From contig JAZDFB010000128.1 in assembly GCA_043808305.1 (NCBI GenBank), forward strand, positions 1 through 10,573: DNA of 10,573 nt. Reading direction: 5' to 3'. Position 1 is the first letter of the stretch. Each line of letters begins with the position of its first letter. This DNA is from JBBAAP01 sp043808305. Lineage in GTDB: Bacteria > Planctomycetota > MHYJ01 > JACQXL01. The translations under genes and the position numbers were made by a program. Positions 1-5,816 of the stretch are shown here, one piece after another. The notes below the pieces were generated by a model, which was not told the origin of the DNA, searched no databases, and worked only from the letters and a program-made list of their open reading frames with translations.

Positions 1-12
1 CCTGCCCCCAAA

Positions 13-1368
13 TTATTTATTGGTCGCATATTTCAGGTCGCCATTGGTGTAATCCTGATAACTGATATGCACATCATCATCAGGGTCAAGGGCAATGGAG
101 GTGTCCCACCCAACCCAGTCTGTAGAGTCAAGGGTGGAACAGACCCATGAACCGGAGGCATTGGTCGCATCTTTCAGGTCGCCATTGGTGTAATCCCGAT
201 AACTGATATGCGCCTTATTCGTAGAGTCAAGGGCAATGGAGGCGTACCGCCCAACATCGTCTGTAGAGTCAAGGGTGGAACAGACCCAGGAGCCGGAGGC
301 ATTGGTCGTATATTTCAGGTCGCCATTGGTCTCATCATAATAACTGATATGCGCCTTATTCGTAGAGTCAATGGCAATGGAGGTATACTCCCCAACCTGG
401 CCTGTAGAATCAAGGGTGGTGTAGACCCATGAGGCAGTAGTAAAACTCCAGACAGTTCCCTGGGTTGTGCCAACCGCATTCTTAGAATCAATCCGCCAGT
501 AGTAGGTGGTGCCATAATTTAGTGTGCCCGGGTCATAACTTGCCGTTGCCGTGTTAGTAATAGATGGCGGCGGATTGGTCGTGCCGAAATAGACATCATA
601 GGAGGCAGCACGAGCGGCTGATGCCCAACTTAATTGTTGCGATATAGAAATATTTGTTGCGCTATTAGCCGGGGTTAGTGAGGTTACCTGGTCAGGCGGC
701 GTAACAGGTTCTACGCCTGTAGTAAAACTCCAGACAGCGCCTTGGGTTGTGCCAGCGCTGTTTTTGGAATCTATCCGCCAGTAATAGGTGGTGCTATATG
801 TAAGTATCCCGGGATTATACTCTGGCAGTTTGAGCGGTAGCGAATTACTGCCAGGTATAGTCAGCTGTAACGCTCCTTTGTCGCTAACAGCCGAACTATA
901 ACTTGTGCCTGCCTGATTGCCCTGAAGTGTCCCCGGCGAGGTCGTGCCAAAATAGACATCGTAAGAAGTAGCGCTGGTAGCCGCCAGCCAGCTTAACTGT
1001 TGAGTAATAGAAATATCTGTTGCACCATCAACGGGATTAGGTGAAGTTACCGGGACAGGCAGGGAAACTATCGTGGTAAAACTCCAGACAGTTCCCTGGG
1101 TTGTGCCAACCGCATTCTTAGAGTCAATCCGCCAGTAGTAGGTGGTGCTATATGTAAGTGTGCCCGGATTATACTCTGGCAGTTTGAGCGGTAGCGAATT
1201 ATACTCCAGCAGTTTGATGGCGCCTTTGGCGCCAGAATTACTGCTGGGTATCCTCGGCTGTAACACTCCTTTGTCGTTAACAGCCGATGGACTGCCAGGT
1301 ATAGTCGGCTGCAACTTCACAGGCAGCCGACTACCGCCGGTCTCTGTCACGGTCACGTTCTTTCTCAA
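13..1368 (-). CDS. 5'-truncated surface protein: Fn3-like modules plus three 47-residue repeats
   Basis: An open frame of 451 residues that I cannot tie to a named family. Residues about 65-99 are only the C-terminal half of an Fn3-like module (TYYWRIDSKN...VWSFTT). Two fuller modules follow at about 105-217 and 222-311, each with LSW, SYDVYFGTT, TYYWRIDSKN and VWSFTT. Residues about 312-451 are three near-identical repeats (SIAxDSTNKAHISY..GDLKYATN) that look like beta-propeller blades. Such proteins are normally exported, but there is no signal peptide or membrane anchor. The only upstream start is a TTG without a Shine-Dalgarno, lying inside the PIN gene in another frame, and there is no in-frame ATG. 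Residues 1-64 are encoded by the PIN gene tail and a cluster of palindromes. Residues 158-184 are an extra 27-residue palindrome-encoded insert, absent from the third module. I infer the 3' remnant of a larger gene, so it may be a pseudogene; misassembly at the repeat is an alternative. Confidence 0.62.
   Translation of the reverse strand: MRKNVTVTETGGSRLPVKLQPTIPGSPSAVNDKGVLQPRIPSSNSGAKGAIKLLEYNSLPLKLPEYNPGTLTYSTTYYWRIDSKNAVGTTQGTVWSFTTIVSLPVPVTSPNPVDGATDISITQQLSWLAATSATSYDVYFGTTSPGTLQGNQAGTSYSSAVSDKGALQLTIPGSNSLPLKLPEYNPGILTYSTTYYWRIDSKNSAGTTQGAVWSFTTGVEPVTPPDQVTSLTPANSATNISISQQLSWASAARAASYDVYFGTTNPPPSITNTATASYDPGTLNYGTTYYWRIDSKNAVGTTQGTVWSFTTASWVYTTLDSTGQVGEYTSIAIDSTNKAHISYYDETNGDLKYTTNASGSWVCSTLDSTDDVGRYASIALDSTNKAHISYRDYTNGDLKDATNASGSWVCSTLDSTDWVGWDTSIALDPDDDVHISYQDYTNGDLKYATNK
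22..444. repeat. Three tandem 141-base coding repeats
   Basis: Units begin at 22, 163 and 304, a constant period of 141 bases (47 codons), and encode the three C-terminal repeats of the minus-strand surface protein. The second and third units share long identical stretches, such as the segment containing AACTGATATGCGCC, which points to recent duplication or homogenisation. The TAA at 13-15 comes directly after ATNK, where the other units continue as ATNASGSW. Confidence 0.85.
817..897. repeat. Palindromic element, 81-base in-frame copy inside an Fn3 module
   Basis: Comparison with the third Fn3 module, which reads SYDPGTL where this one reads SY, 27 extra residues, then NPGIL, shows an insert of 81 bases. 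It carries two hairpins: CTGGCAGT/ACTGCCAG (822-829, 847-854, 8 bp perfect, 17-base loop) and a weaker one with GCTGT/ACAGC arms (864-868, 887-891). The translated insert contains AVSDKGALQLTIPGSNSLPL. It is related to the larger cluster at 1166-1333. Confidence 0.75.
1166..1301. repeat. Nested palindromic element, large copy
   Basis: Several inverted repeats are nested here. The outer arms are CTGGCAGT (1176-1183) and ACTGCCAG (1291-1298). Within them lie CCAGCAGT/ACTGCTGG (1206-1213, 1240-1247) enclosing TGGCGCC-TTT-GGCGCCA (1218-1234), and beside that TCGGCTGTAAC (1254-1264) facing GTTAACAGCCGA (1276-1287) with one bulged base. Positions 1166-1201 match 812-847 exactly over 36 bases. The motif ACTGC-YRG-GTAT followed by a CGGCTG-type arm occurs more than once, as if one unit had inserted into another. 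The frame of the Fn3 protein stays open through it. Confidence 0.75.
1302..1333. repeat. Perfect 11-bp inverted repeat across the PIN gene stop codon
   Basis: TAGTCGGCTGC (1302-1312) and GCAGCCGACTA (1323-1333) are exact reverse complements with a 10-base loop. On the minus strand the first arm begins with the TAG stop of the PIN/TRAM gene. No T-run follows, so it is not a standard intrinsic terminator, although the hairpin could protect the 3' end of the message. It is the gene-proximal part of the palindrome cluster that continues to about 1169. Confidence 0.8.
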
Positions 1369-2365
1369 GGGAGCTGAAAATCATTTTGCCGGCGTTGGTT
1401 TGCAGGACGCTGGTGACATTTACATTCAGCCGCTGTCCGATTCGGTTAGCCGCGCCTTCGACCACAACCATCGTGCCGTCGTTAAGATAACCCACGCCCT
1501 GGGAAGGTTCTTCTCCGGTCCGGATGATTTTCACCTCCATCTGCTCTCCCGGCAGGACTACCGGCTTGAGTGCATTGGCCAGCTCGTTGATACTGATGAC
1601 ATCCATTCCCTGGACCCGGGCGACCTTGAGCAGGTTGAAATCGTTGGTGACCAGCCGGCCGTTGATGCTCTGGGTTAGTTTTAACAGCTTATTGTCTGTC
1701 TCCTTGATGTAGGGGAATTCGGCTTCGTCTATCTGGACCTTGAGTTTGACGTTCTTGCGCATCTTATCCAGGATGTCCAGCCCGTGCCGGCCCCTGACCC
1801 GCCTCATCTTGTCGGCCGAATCGGCCAGGTTCTGGAGTTCCTGCAGGACGAATCGCGGGATGATTATGGGCATATCAAAATGCAGGGTTTCGGAGATATC
1901 GGCAAAACGGCCGTCTATTATGACGCTGGTGTCTACAACCAGGGGCAGTCCGGTTTTCTGGCTTTTGGAAAGCTCTACGAACGGGATAATGAACTTGAAA
2001 TCATCCTTGCTCCGGATAATCGCTATGACCGAAAGGAAACAGAACAGGAAAGTCAGCGAGAATTGCAGCCAGTCGCTGAATCCTTCTATATGTTCTGTTA
2101 CTCCCTTAATAGCCGGTATCAGGAGCAGGGCGTGTATGAAAAGAGAGGATATAATGAACCCAAATACCAGCCCGAACATGACGATGGAAATGGTATTGAT
2201 GAACCTGCGGGTAAACCCTATTTCTATTACGGTGAAAAGAACGGCTACCAGTATGCCGATGCTGATGCCAAGCGCGCCGTTTGAGGCGGGTGTGAACAGG
2301 TGCTCAATATGATAACCGATTATTGCTCCGACTATGACAAAGAACGACCTCAGGATATAAAGCAT
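1331..2365 (-). CDS. YacL-family PIN/TRAM membrane protein (putative ribonuclease)
   Basis: A 344-residue protein with the YacL layout: about four hydrophobic segments (residues 3-20, 31-50, 58-84, 100-117), a cytoplasmic PIN nuclease domain (about 141-262) and a C-terminal TRAM RNA-binding domain (about 272-330). The acidic residues expected in a PIN active site are visible: D145 in VVDTSVIIDGR, E176 in LQELQ, D224 in ETDNKL and D242 in VTNDFN. Family knowledge suggests metal-dependent RNA cleavage at the membrane; the substrate is unknown. The ATG at 2365 is preferred over a longer frame to 2416 because AGGAGG (2370-2375) precedes it by four bases and the first membrane segment starts directly after it. 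The longer frame would run into an intergenic repeat. The tail is highly charged (KERDRDRDRR), and the TAG stop forms part of a perfect 11-bp inverted repeat. It lies downstream of dgt on the same strand, 187 bases away, so co-transcription is possible. Confidence 0.9.
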   Translation of the reverse strand: MLYILRSFFVIVGAIIGYHIEHLFTPASNGALGISIGILVAVLFTVIEIGFTRRFINTISIVMFGLVFGFIISSLFIHALLLIPAIKGVTEHIEGFSDWLQFSLTFLFCFLSVIAIIRSKDDFKFIIPFVELSKSQKTGLPLVVDTSVIIDGRFADISETLHFDMPIIIPRFVLQELQNLADSADKMRRVRGRHGLDILDKMRKNVKLKVQIDEAEFPYIKETDNKLLKLTQSINGRLVTNDFNLLKVARVQGMDVISINELANALKPVVLPGEQMEVKIIRTGEEPSQGVGYLNDGTMVVVEGAANRIGQRLNVNVTSVLQTNAGKMIFSSLEKERDRDRDRR

Positions 2366-2369
2366 ATAA

Positions 2370-2375
2370 CCTCCT
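2370..2375 (-). promoter_or_regulatory. Shine-Dalgarno of the PIN/TRAM gene
   Basis: AGGAGG on the minus strand, followed by TTAT and the ATG ending at 2363. It decides the start at 2365 rather than the in-frame upstream codons reaching 2416. Confidence 0.8.
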
Positions 2376-2411
2376 AATGAATGCAAATGATAAGAAAACT
2401 TCGCAACTTCT

Positions 2412-2486
2412 GCCACGAAGACACAAGGGCACTAAGGAAAACTTTTATTCCCATCTGTCTTCTTTGTGTCTTGGTGTCTTTGTGGC
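2412..2486. repeat. GCCAC-ended imperfect hairpin repeat between dgt and the PIN gene
   Basis: The left arm, GCCACGAAGACACAAGGGCA from 2412, matches the reverse complement of the right arm (ending GTGTCTTTGTGGC at 2486) at 22 of 29 positions, with a loop of about 17 bases. It fills much of the 187-base gap between dgt and the PIN gene, and no protein-coding frame is evident there. Repeats built on GCCAC-A-AGACAC are seen between genes in some environmental bacterial genomes; that is a recollection, not a search result. It is related to the element at 3725-3825. Confidence 0.7.
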
Positions 2487-2552
2487 TAAATTTTATACCT
2501 TCCTATACTATAAAATAAATACAACTTATAACTATAACTCGGTAAAAACCCG

Positions 2553-3710
2553 TTAGGCCTGAAACAATTTCTCGTATTCCTGCTGGGCGTAACGGTCGGT
2601 CATCCCGGCCAGGTAATCGGCAACGGCTCGTTTTAAGCCTATTTCATAGCCCTGGTTGTCCTCCCGGGCCATTTTCTGGTATCTGGGCAGTAGCTGTCCC
2701 GGCTTATCGTGGTATGTATTGAATAGTGATTCCATAAATCGCCGGGCTTTCTCGGCCATCCGGGTGACCTTGTAATTATGGTACACATTCTGATACAGGA
2801 ATTCTTCCAGCTGTTTCCTTTCCTTTTCCAACCCTTCGGAAAGACATATAAGCCGAGCCTGGCCATTGCGCACGTCTTCAATACTATTGATATTATTCTC
2901 CTTGAGGCGTTTCACGGTATTATTAATCAAATCCGTTACGAACATATTTATCAGCGTAATCACCGTCTGCGGCCGCAGGAAATCCTCCTGCATAAGCGGG
3001 CTAAGGTTTTTCTTGTGCGCCTCGCTGGCCCTTTGCCACAGGACTACATCTTTGAGATGGACTTCCTTAATCAGCCCGGCCCTGATGCCGTCGTCTAAAT
3101 CGTGGTTATTATAGGCGATGATATCGGCGATATCGACTACCTGCGCTTCCAGGAGTGGATGCCATTCGGGGTGGTAATCCTTATTCGGTGTAGGGCGGTC
3201 GTAAGTGGTATTATGTTTGATAATGGATTCGCGCACCTCGTATGACAGGTTCAATCCCGTGAACTGCGGGTAACGCCGCTCCAGAAGTTCCACCACCCGC
3301 AATCCCTGGGCATTATGCTCGAACCCGCCCGCGTCTTTCATCAAATCATTAAGGGCTTCTTCGCCGGCGTGGCCGAACGGCGTATGTCCGATATCGTGCG
3401 CCAGGGCCACCGTTTCGGTCAAGTCCTCGTTGAGCCGCAGCGCCCGGGCAATAGTCCGGGCTATCTGGGTGACTTCTATGGTATGGGTCAGTCGCGTTCG
3501 GTAATGGTCGCCTTCGTGGTTGACGAATACCTGGGTTTTATATTCCATCCGCCGGAAAGCGGTGGAGTGGATAATCCGGTCGCGGTCGCGTTGGAAGGCG
3601 GTCCGGTACTGGTGTTCCGGTTCCGAATACCGCCGGCCCAGCGATTGGCTTGACTTCATCGCATACGGCGCCAGCGTTAACTCTTCCTGCTTTTCTAATA
3701 TATCACGCAT
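2553..3710 (-). CDS. dgt: dGTPase-like HD-domain deoxynucleotide triphosphohydrolase
   Basis: A 385-residue protein of the bacterial Dgt family, which hydrolyses dNTPs (typically dGTP) to the nucleoside and triphosphate in the cytoplasm. The N-terminus carries the family signature YRTAFQRDRDRIIHSTAFRR (residues 35-54), then KTQVF. The HD metal site is clear: H76 in RTRLTH, H105-D106 in ALAHDIGHTPFGH, and D196 in VVDIADIIAYNNHDLDDG. The C-terminal part is helical and ends QEYEKLFQA. The frame could extend to a GTG at 3746, but those codons fall in a palindromic repeat. The ATG at 3710 gives the usual family start (about ten residues, then LAPYAMKS). No Shine-Dalgarno precedes either start, which is odd next to the strong ones of the PIN, ilvE and leuA genes. 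The length fits the roughly 380-residue type II-like branch. True substrate preference cannot be read from sequence. Confidence 0.92.
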   Translation of the reverse strand: MRDILEKQEELTLAPYAMKSSQSLGRRYSEPEHQYRTAFQRDRDRIIHSTAFRRMEYKTQVFVNHEGDHYRTRLTHTIEVTQIARTIARALRLNEDLTETVALAHDIGHTPFGHAGEEALNDLMKDAGGFEHNAQGLRVVELLERRYPQFTGLNLSYEVRESIIKHNTTYDRPTPNKDYHPEWHPLLEAQVVDIADIIAYNNHDLDDGIRAGLIKEVHLKDVVLWQRASEAHKKNLSPLMQEDFLRPQTVITLINMFVTDLINNTVKRLKENNINSIEDVRNGQARLICLSEGLEKERKQLEEFLYQNVYHNYKVTRMAEKARRFMESLFNTYHDKPGQLLPRYQKMAREDNQGYEIGLKRAVADYLAGMTDRYAQQEYEKLFQA

Positions 3711-3724
3711 ATCAATCAAATCTT

Positions 3725-3825
3725 GCCACAGAGGCTCAGAGAGCACAGAGGGTAAAATAATTTTATTTATAATTGGCTCAGCGGTCTCTGTGTCCCACGC
3801 GATGCCGCATAGCGTCGTCCGTGGC
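3725..3825. repeat. GCCAC-ended palindromic element in the dgt 5' leader, with a nested hairpin
   Basis: It is bounded by GCCAC (3725-3729) and GTGGC (3821-3825). The left arm, GCCACAGAGGCTCAGAGAGC, resembles the reverse complement of the right inner arm, which reads GACACAGAGACCGCTGAGCC. The right arm also holds an extra block (about 3795-3824) that is itself palindromic around CGCGATGCCGCATAGCG, flanked by CCAC and GTGG. The element starts 14 bases before the dgt ATG and lies downstream of the predicted dgt promoter, so it should be transcribed in the 5' leader. Confidence 0.65.
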
Positions 3826-3837
3826 TAATCCTCATTG

Positions 3838-3865
3838 ATTATTGTATCAAACAGCGGAAAGTCAA
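3838..3865 (-). promoter_or_regulatory. Putative sigma-70-type promoter for dgt
   Basis: On the minus strand, TTGACT (3860-3865) and AATAAT (3838-3843) each match five of six consensus bases with a 16-base spacer. Transcription would start near 3831, just before the palindromic element at 3725-3825, leaving a leader of roughly 120 bases before the ATG. Confidence 0.5.
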
Positions 3866-3893
3866 GGAATAAACTATATTAGAGTATTTTTGC

Positions 3894-3937
3894 TTGACCA
3901 ATCCCCGGTTTGATGATTTAGTTAAAATCATAATAAT
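3894..3937 (+). promoter_or_regulatory. Possible promoter region for the CoA-transferase genes
   Basis: There are two weak options. TTGACC (3894-3899) pairs with TTTAGT (3917-3922) at 17 bases, and TTGATG (3910-3915) pairs with AATAAT (3932-3937) at 16 bases. The AT-rich interval before 3975 fits a promoter, but neither option is compelling. It diverges from the predicted dgt promoter. Confidence 0.35.
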
Positions 3938-3974
3938 ACTTAAATTCAATTAAGGCAAAGAAAGAAGAGAGATT

Positions 3975-4991
3975 ATGGAAATATTAGAAGAAGGCCAGGG
4001 CCAACTGGTCGGCTGGCATGACCCCGACGAACGCCGCCGCTGGGTGCGCGATAATAAATCCCGCGAGCTGAAAGACAAGCGCATGACGGTGCCGGAAGCG
4101 GTCAAGCGCTTTGTTCAGGACGGAAGCTTCATCGCCTGCGGAGGATTCGGCCATATCCGCACCCCCATGTCGCTGATCTACGAAATTATCCGCCAGAAAA
4201 AACGCAACCTGATTATGGCCGGCAAAACAGCCGTGCACGATATTGATATCCTTATCGGCGGCGGGTGCGTCGACCGCGTGGAAGTGGCTTATTCATTCGG
4301 ACACGAGTTGCGCGGGCTTTCCCCGGCCGGTCGGCGGGCGGTAGAAAGCGGGAAATGCAAGGTAGTTGCCGAAATCAGTAACGCCGGTTACCAGTGGCGT
4401 TTCCTGGCAGGCGCCATGGGCGTGCCTTTTATGCCGACACGCAATCTTATGGGGACTGACACCTTCAAGAAGAGCTCGGCCAAAATCGTGCGTGATCCCT
4501 GGAGCAAGAAGCCTATCTGCCTTTTGCCCGCCTGCTACCCGGATGTGGCCATGTTCCACGTGCCCAGATGCGATAAGTTCGGCAACGCCCAGATTGACGG
4601 CATTCTGATAGAGGATTTCGAGCTGGTTCGGTCCGCTTACCGGGTGCTCATTACCGCCGAGGAGATTGTTGACGAGGAGGTTATCCGCCAGAACCCGGGC
4701 CGGACGGTAATTCCTTTCTTCCTGGTGGATGCGGTGTGCCATGTGCCTTATGGCGCACATCCCACGCAGATGCCGTATCTTTACTATTTCGATGAGGAAC
4801 ACATCCGTGCCTGGCTTGATATCTCGGAGACTGAAGAGGGCACGCAGAAATATTTTGATAAATACGTTTCAGGTGTGAAGGATTTCAAGGAATACCTGGA
4901 ATTAGTGGGCGGCATAGGCCGGATGGATTACCTCAAGCAGGTAGAACAATTCCGCGCGCCGGGACAGGCGAAAGGAGGCCAGCCCAAATGA
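3975..4991 (+). CDS. CoA-transferase subunit A, glutaconate CoA-transferase type
   Basis: A 338-residue class I CoA-transferase alpha subunit, resembling GctA. An N-terminal region of about 37 residues precedes the domain (KRMTVPEAVKRFVQDGSFIA). The glycine-rich CoA-binding turn is visible as ACGGFGHIRTPMSLIYEI (about 54-71). Later family-like blocks are NLMGTDTFKKSSAK, CYPDVAMFHVPRCDKFGNAQ and VPYGAHPTQMPYLYYFDEEH. The enzyme moves CoA between acyl groups in the cytoplasm; the natural acids cannot be told from sequence and no substrate-pathway genes lie beside it. A weak AGAAGAG precedes the ATG. It overlaps the next gene by ATGA, so the two subunits are translationally coupled. An IpdA-like ring-cleaving role in this superfamily is possible but less likely. 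The symbol gctA would fit the family, but the substrate is not proven. Confidence 0.85.
   Translation: MEILEEGQGQLVGWHDPDERRRWVRDNKSRELKDKRMTVPEAVKRFVQDGSFIACGGFGHIRTPMSLIYEIIRQKKRNLIMAGKTAVHDIDILIGGGCVDRVEVAYSFGHELRGLSPAGRRAVESGKCKVVAEISNAGYQWRFLAGAMGVPFMPTRNLMGTDTFKKSSAKIVRDPWSKKPICLLPACYPDVAMFHVPRCDKFGNAQIDGILIEDFELVRSAYRVLITAEEIVDEEVIRQNPGRTVIPFFLVDAVCHVPYGAHPTQMPYLYYFDEEHIRAWLDISETEEGTQKYFDKYVSGVKDFKEYLELVGGIGRMDYLKQVEQFRAPGQAKGGQPK
4973..4978 (+). promoter_or_regulatory. Shine-Dalgarno of CoA-transferase subunit B
   Basis: AGGAGG lies nine bases before the ATG at 4988, inside the end of the alpha-subunit gene. It supports the ATGA-overlap start over the in-frame downstream codons. Confidence 0.75.
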
Positions 4992-5767
4992 ATGAGATAA
5001 AACCTAAAACCTATACATCCACTGAGTTATTAGCTTGCGTGGCATCCCATGCCCTGGAAGATGGCAAATCCATCTTTGTCGGGACCGGACTGCCGATGAT
5101 TGCCGGAATGCTTGCCCAGCGCACCCATGCGCCTAACGCGCTCATTATATTCGAGGCCGGCGGTATCGGGCCCCAGGTGCCGGTTCTGCCCATCTCGGTG
5201 GGCGACTCGCGCACTTTCCACCGGGCCGTGTCCGCCTCTTCGATGCACGATGTCATGAGCTTTCTCCAGGGCGGATATATCGACTACGGATTCCTCGGCG
5301 CGGCGGCCATAGATTGCTACGGCAATATTAATACCACTGTCATCGGCGATTGGGCGCATCCCAAGGTGCGCCTGCCGGGCAGCGGCGGCGCCAACGATGT
5401 CGGTTCGCTTTGCTGGCGCATTATCATCATCATGCGCCAGGACAAACAGCGCTTTGTCAAGAAACTGCCTTTCATCACAACGCCGGGATATCTGACCGGC
5501 CCGAACGCGCGCGAACAGGCCGGCCTGCCCCAGGACACCGGTCCTTACCGGGTTATCACGGAACTGGGCACATATGGTTTTGACGATAAAACCAAGCGCC
5601 TTATGCTTATCAGCCGCCATCCGGGGGTTACCTTCGATGATATCCGGGCTAACAGCGAATTCGAAATCATCATCCCGGACAAAGTGACCGAAAGCGTTCC
5701 TCCTACGCCGGAGGAACAGCGGGTACTGCGCGAGATTGACCCGACTAAGTTAGTGCTCAAGGGATAA
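4988..5767 (+). CDS. CoA-transferase subunit B, glutaconate CoA-transferase type
   Basis: The 259-residue beta subunit that pairs with the preceding gene product. It has the TSTELLACVASHALEDGKSI start, then VGTGLPMIAGMLAQRTHAPN. The segment IIFEAGGIGPQVP contains E56, which by position is the candidate glutamate that forms the covalent CoA thioester in this family; that assignment is inferred from memory of GctB. The strongly conserved LPGSGGANDVGSL block (129-141) and the TTPGYLTGPNAREQAGLP loop follow. The C-terminus reads SRHPGVTFDDI..NSEFEI, then a short PPTPEEQRVLREIDP tail, typical of the family. The catalytic glutamate argues for a transferase rather than an IpdB-like hydrolase. Only 49 bases separate its stop from the next gene, so read-through into the CRTAC1-like gene is possible. 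Confidence 0.86.
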   Translation: MNEIKPKTYTSTELLACVASHALEDGKSIFVGTGLPMIAGMLAQRTHAPNALIIFEAGGIGPQVPVLPISVGDSRTFHRAVSASSMHDVMSFLQGGYIDYGFLGAAAIDCYGNINTTVIGDWAHPKVRLPGSGGANDVGSLCWRIIIIMRQDKQRFVKKLPFITTPGYLTGPNAREQAGLPQDTGPYRVITELGTYGFDDKTKRLMLISRHPGVTFDDIRANSEFEIIIPDKVTESVPPTPEEQRVLREIDPTKLVLKG

Positions 5768-5816
5768 GAACGAATGATGGAATTAAATTGGCGGTATCTA
5801 TGAAAGGCATAGCATT

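Noticed and set aside
22..444. Regular direct repeats considered as a CRISPR array
   Set aside because: The 141-base period has no distinct spacers and every unit is one coding repeat of the same protein.
1784..2284. Plus-strand frame of 166 residues across the PIN gene
   Set aside because: Antisense to the clearly conserved PIN/TRAM coding sequence; no start signal and low-complexity composition.
3711..3746. N-terminal extension of dgt to a GTG at 3746
   Set aside because: The extra codons are mostly palindromic-repeat sequence and the family's usual start matches the ATG at 3710.
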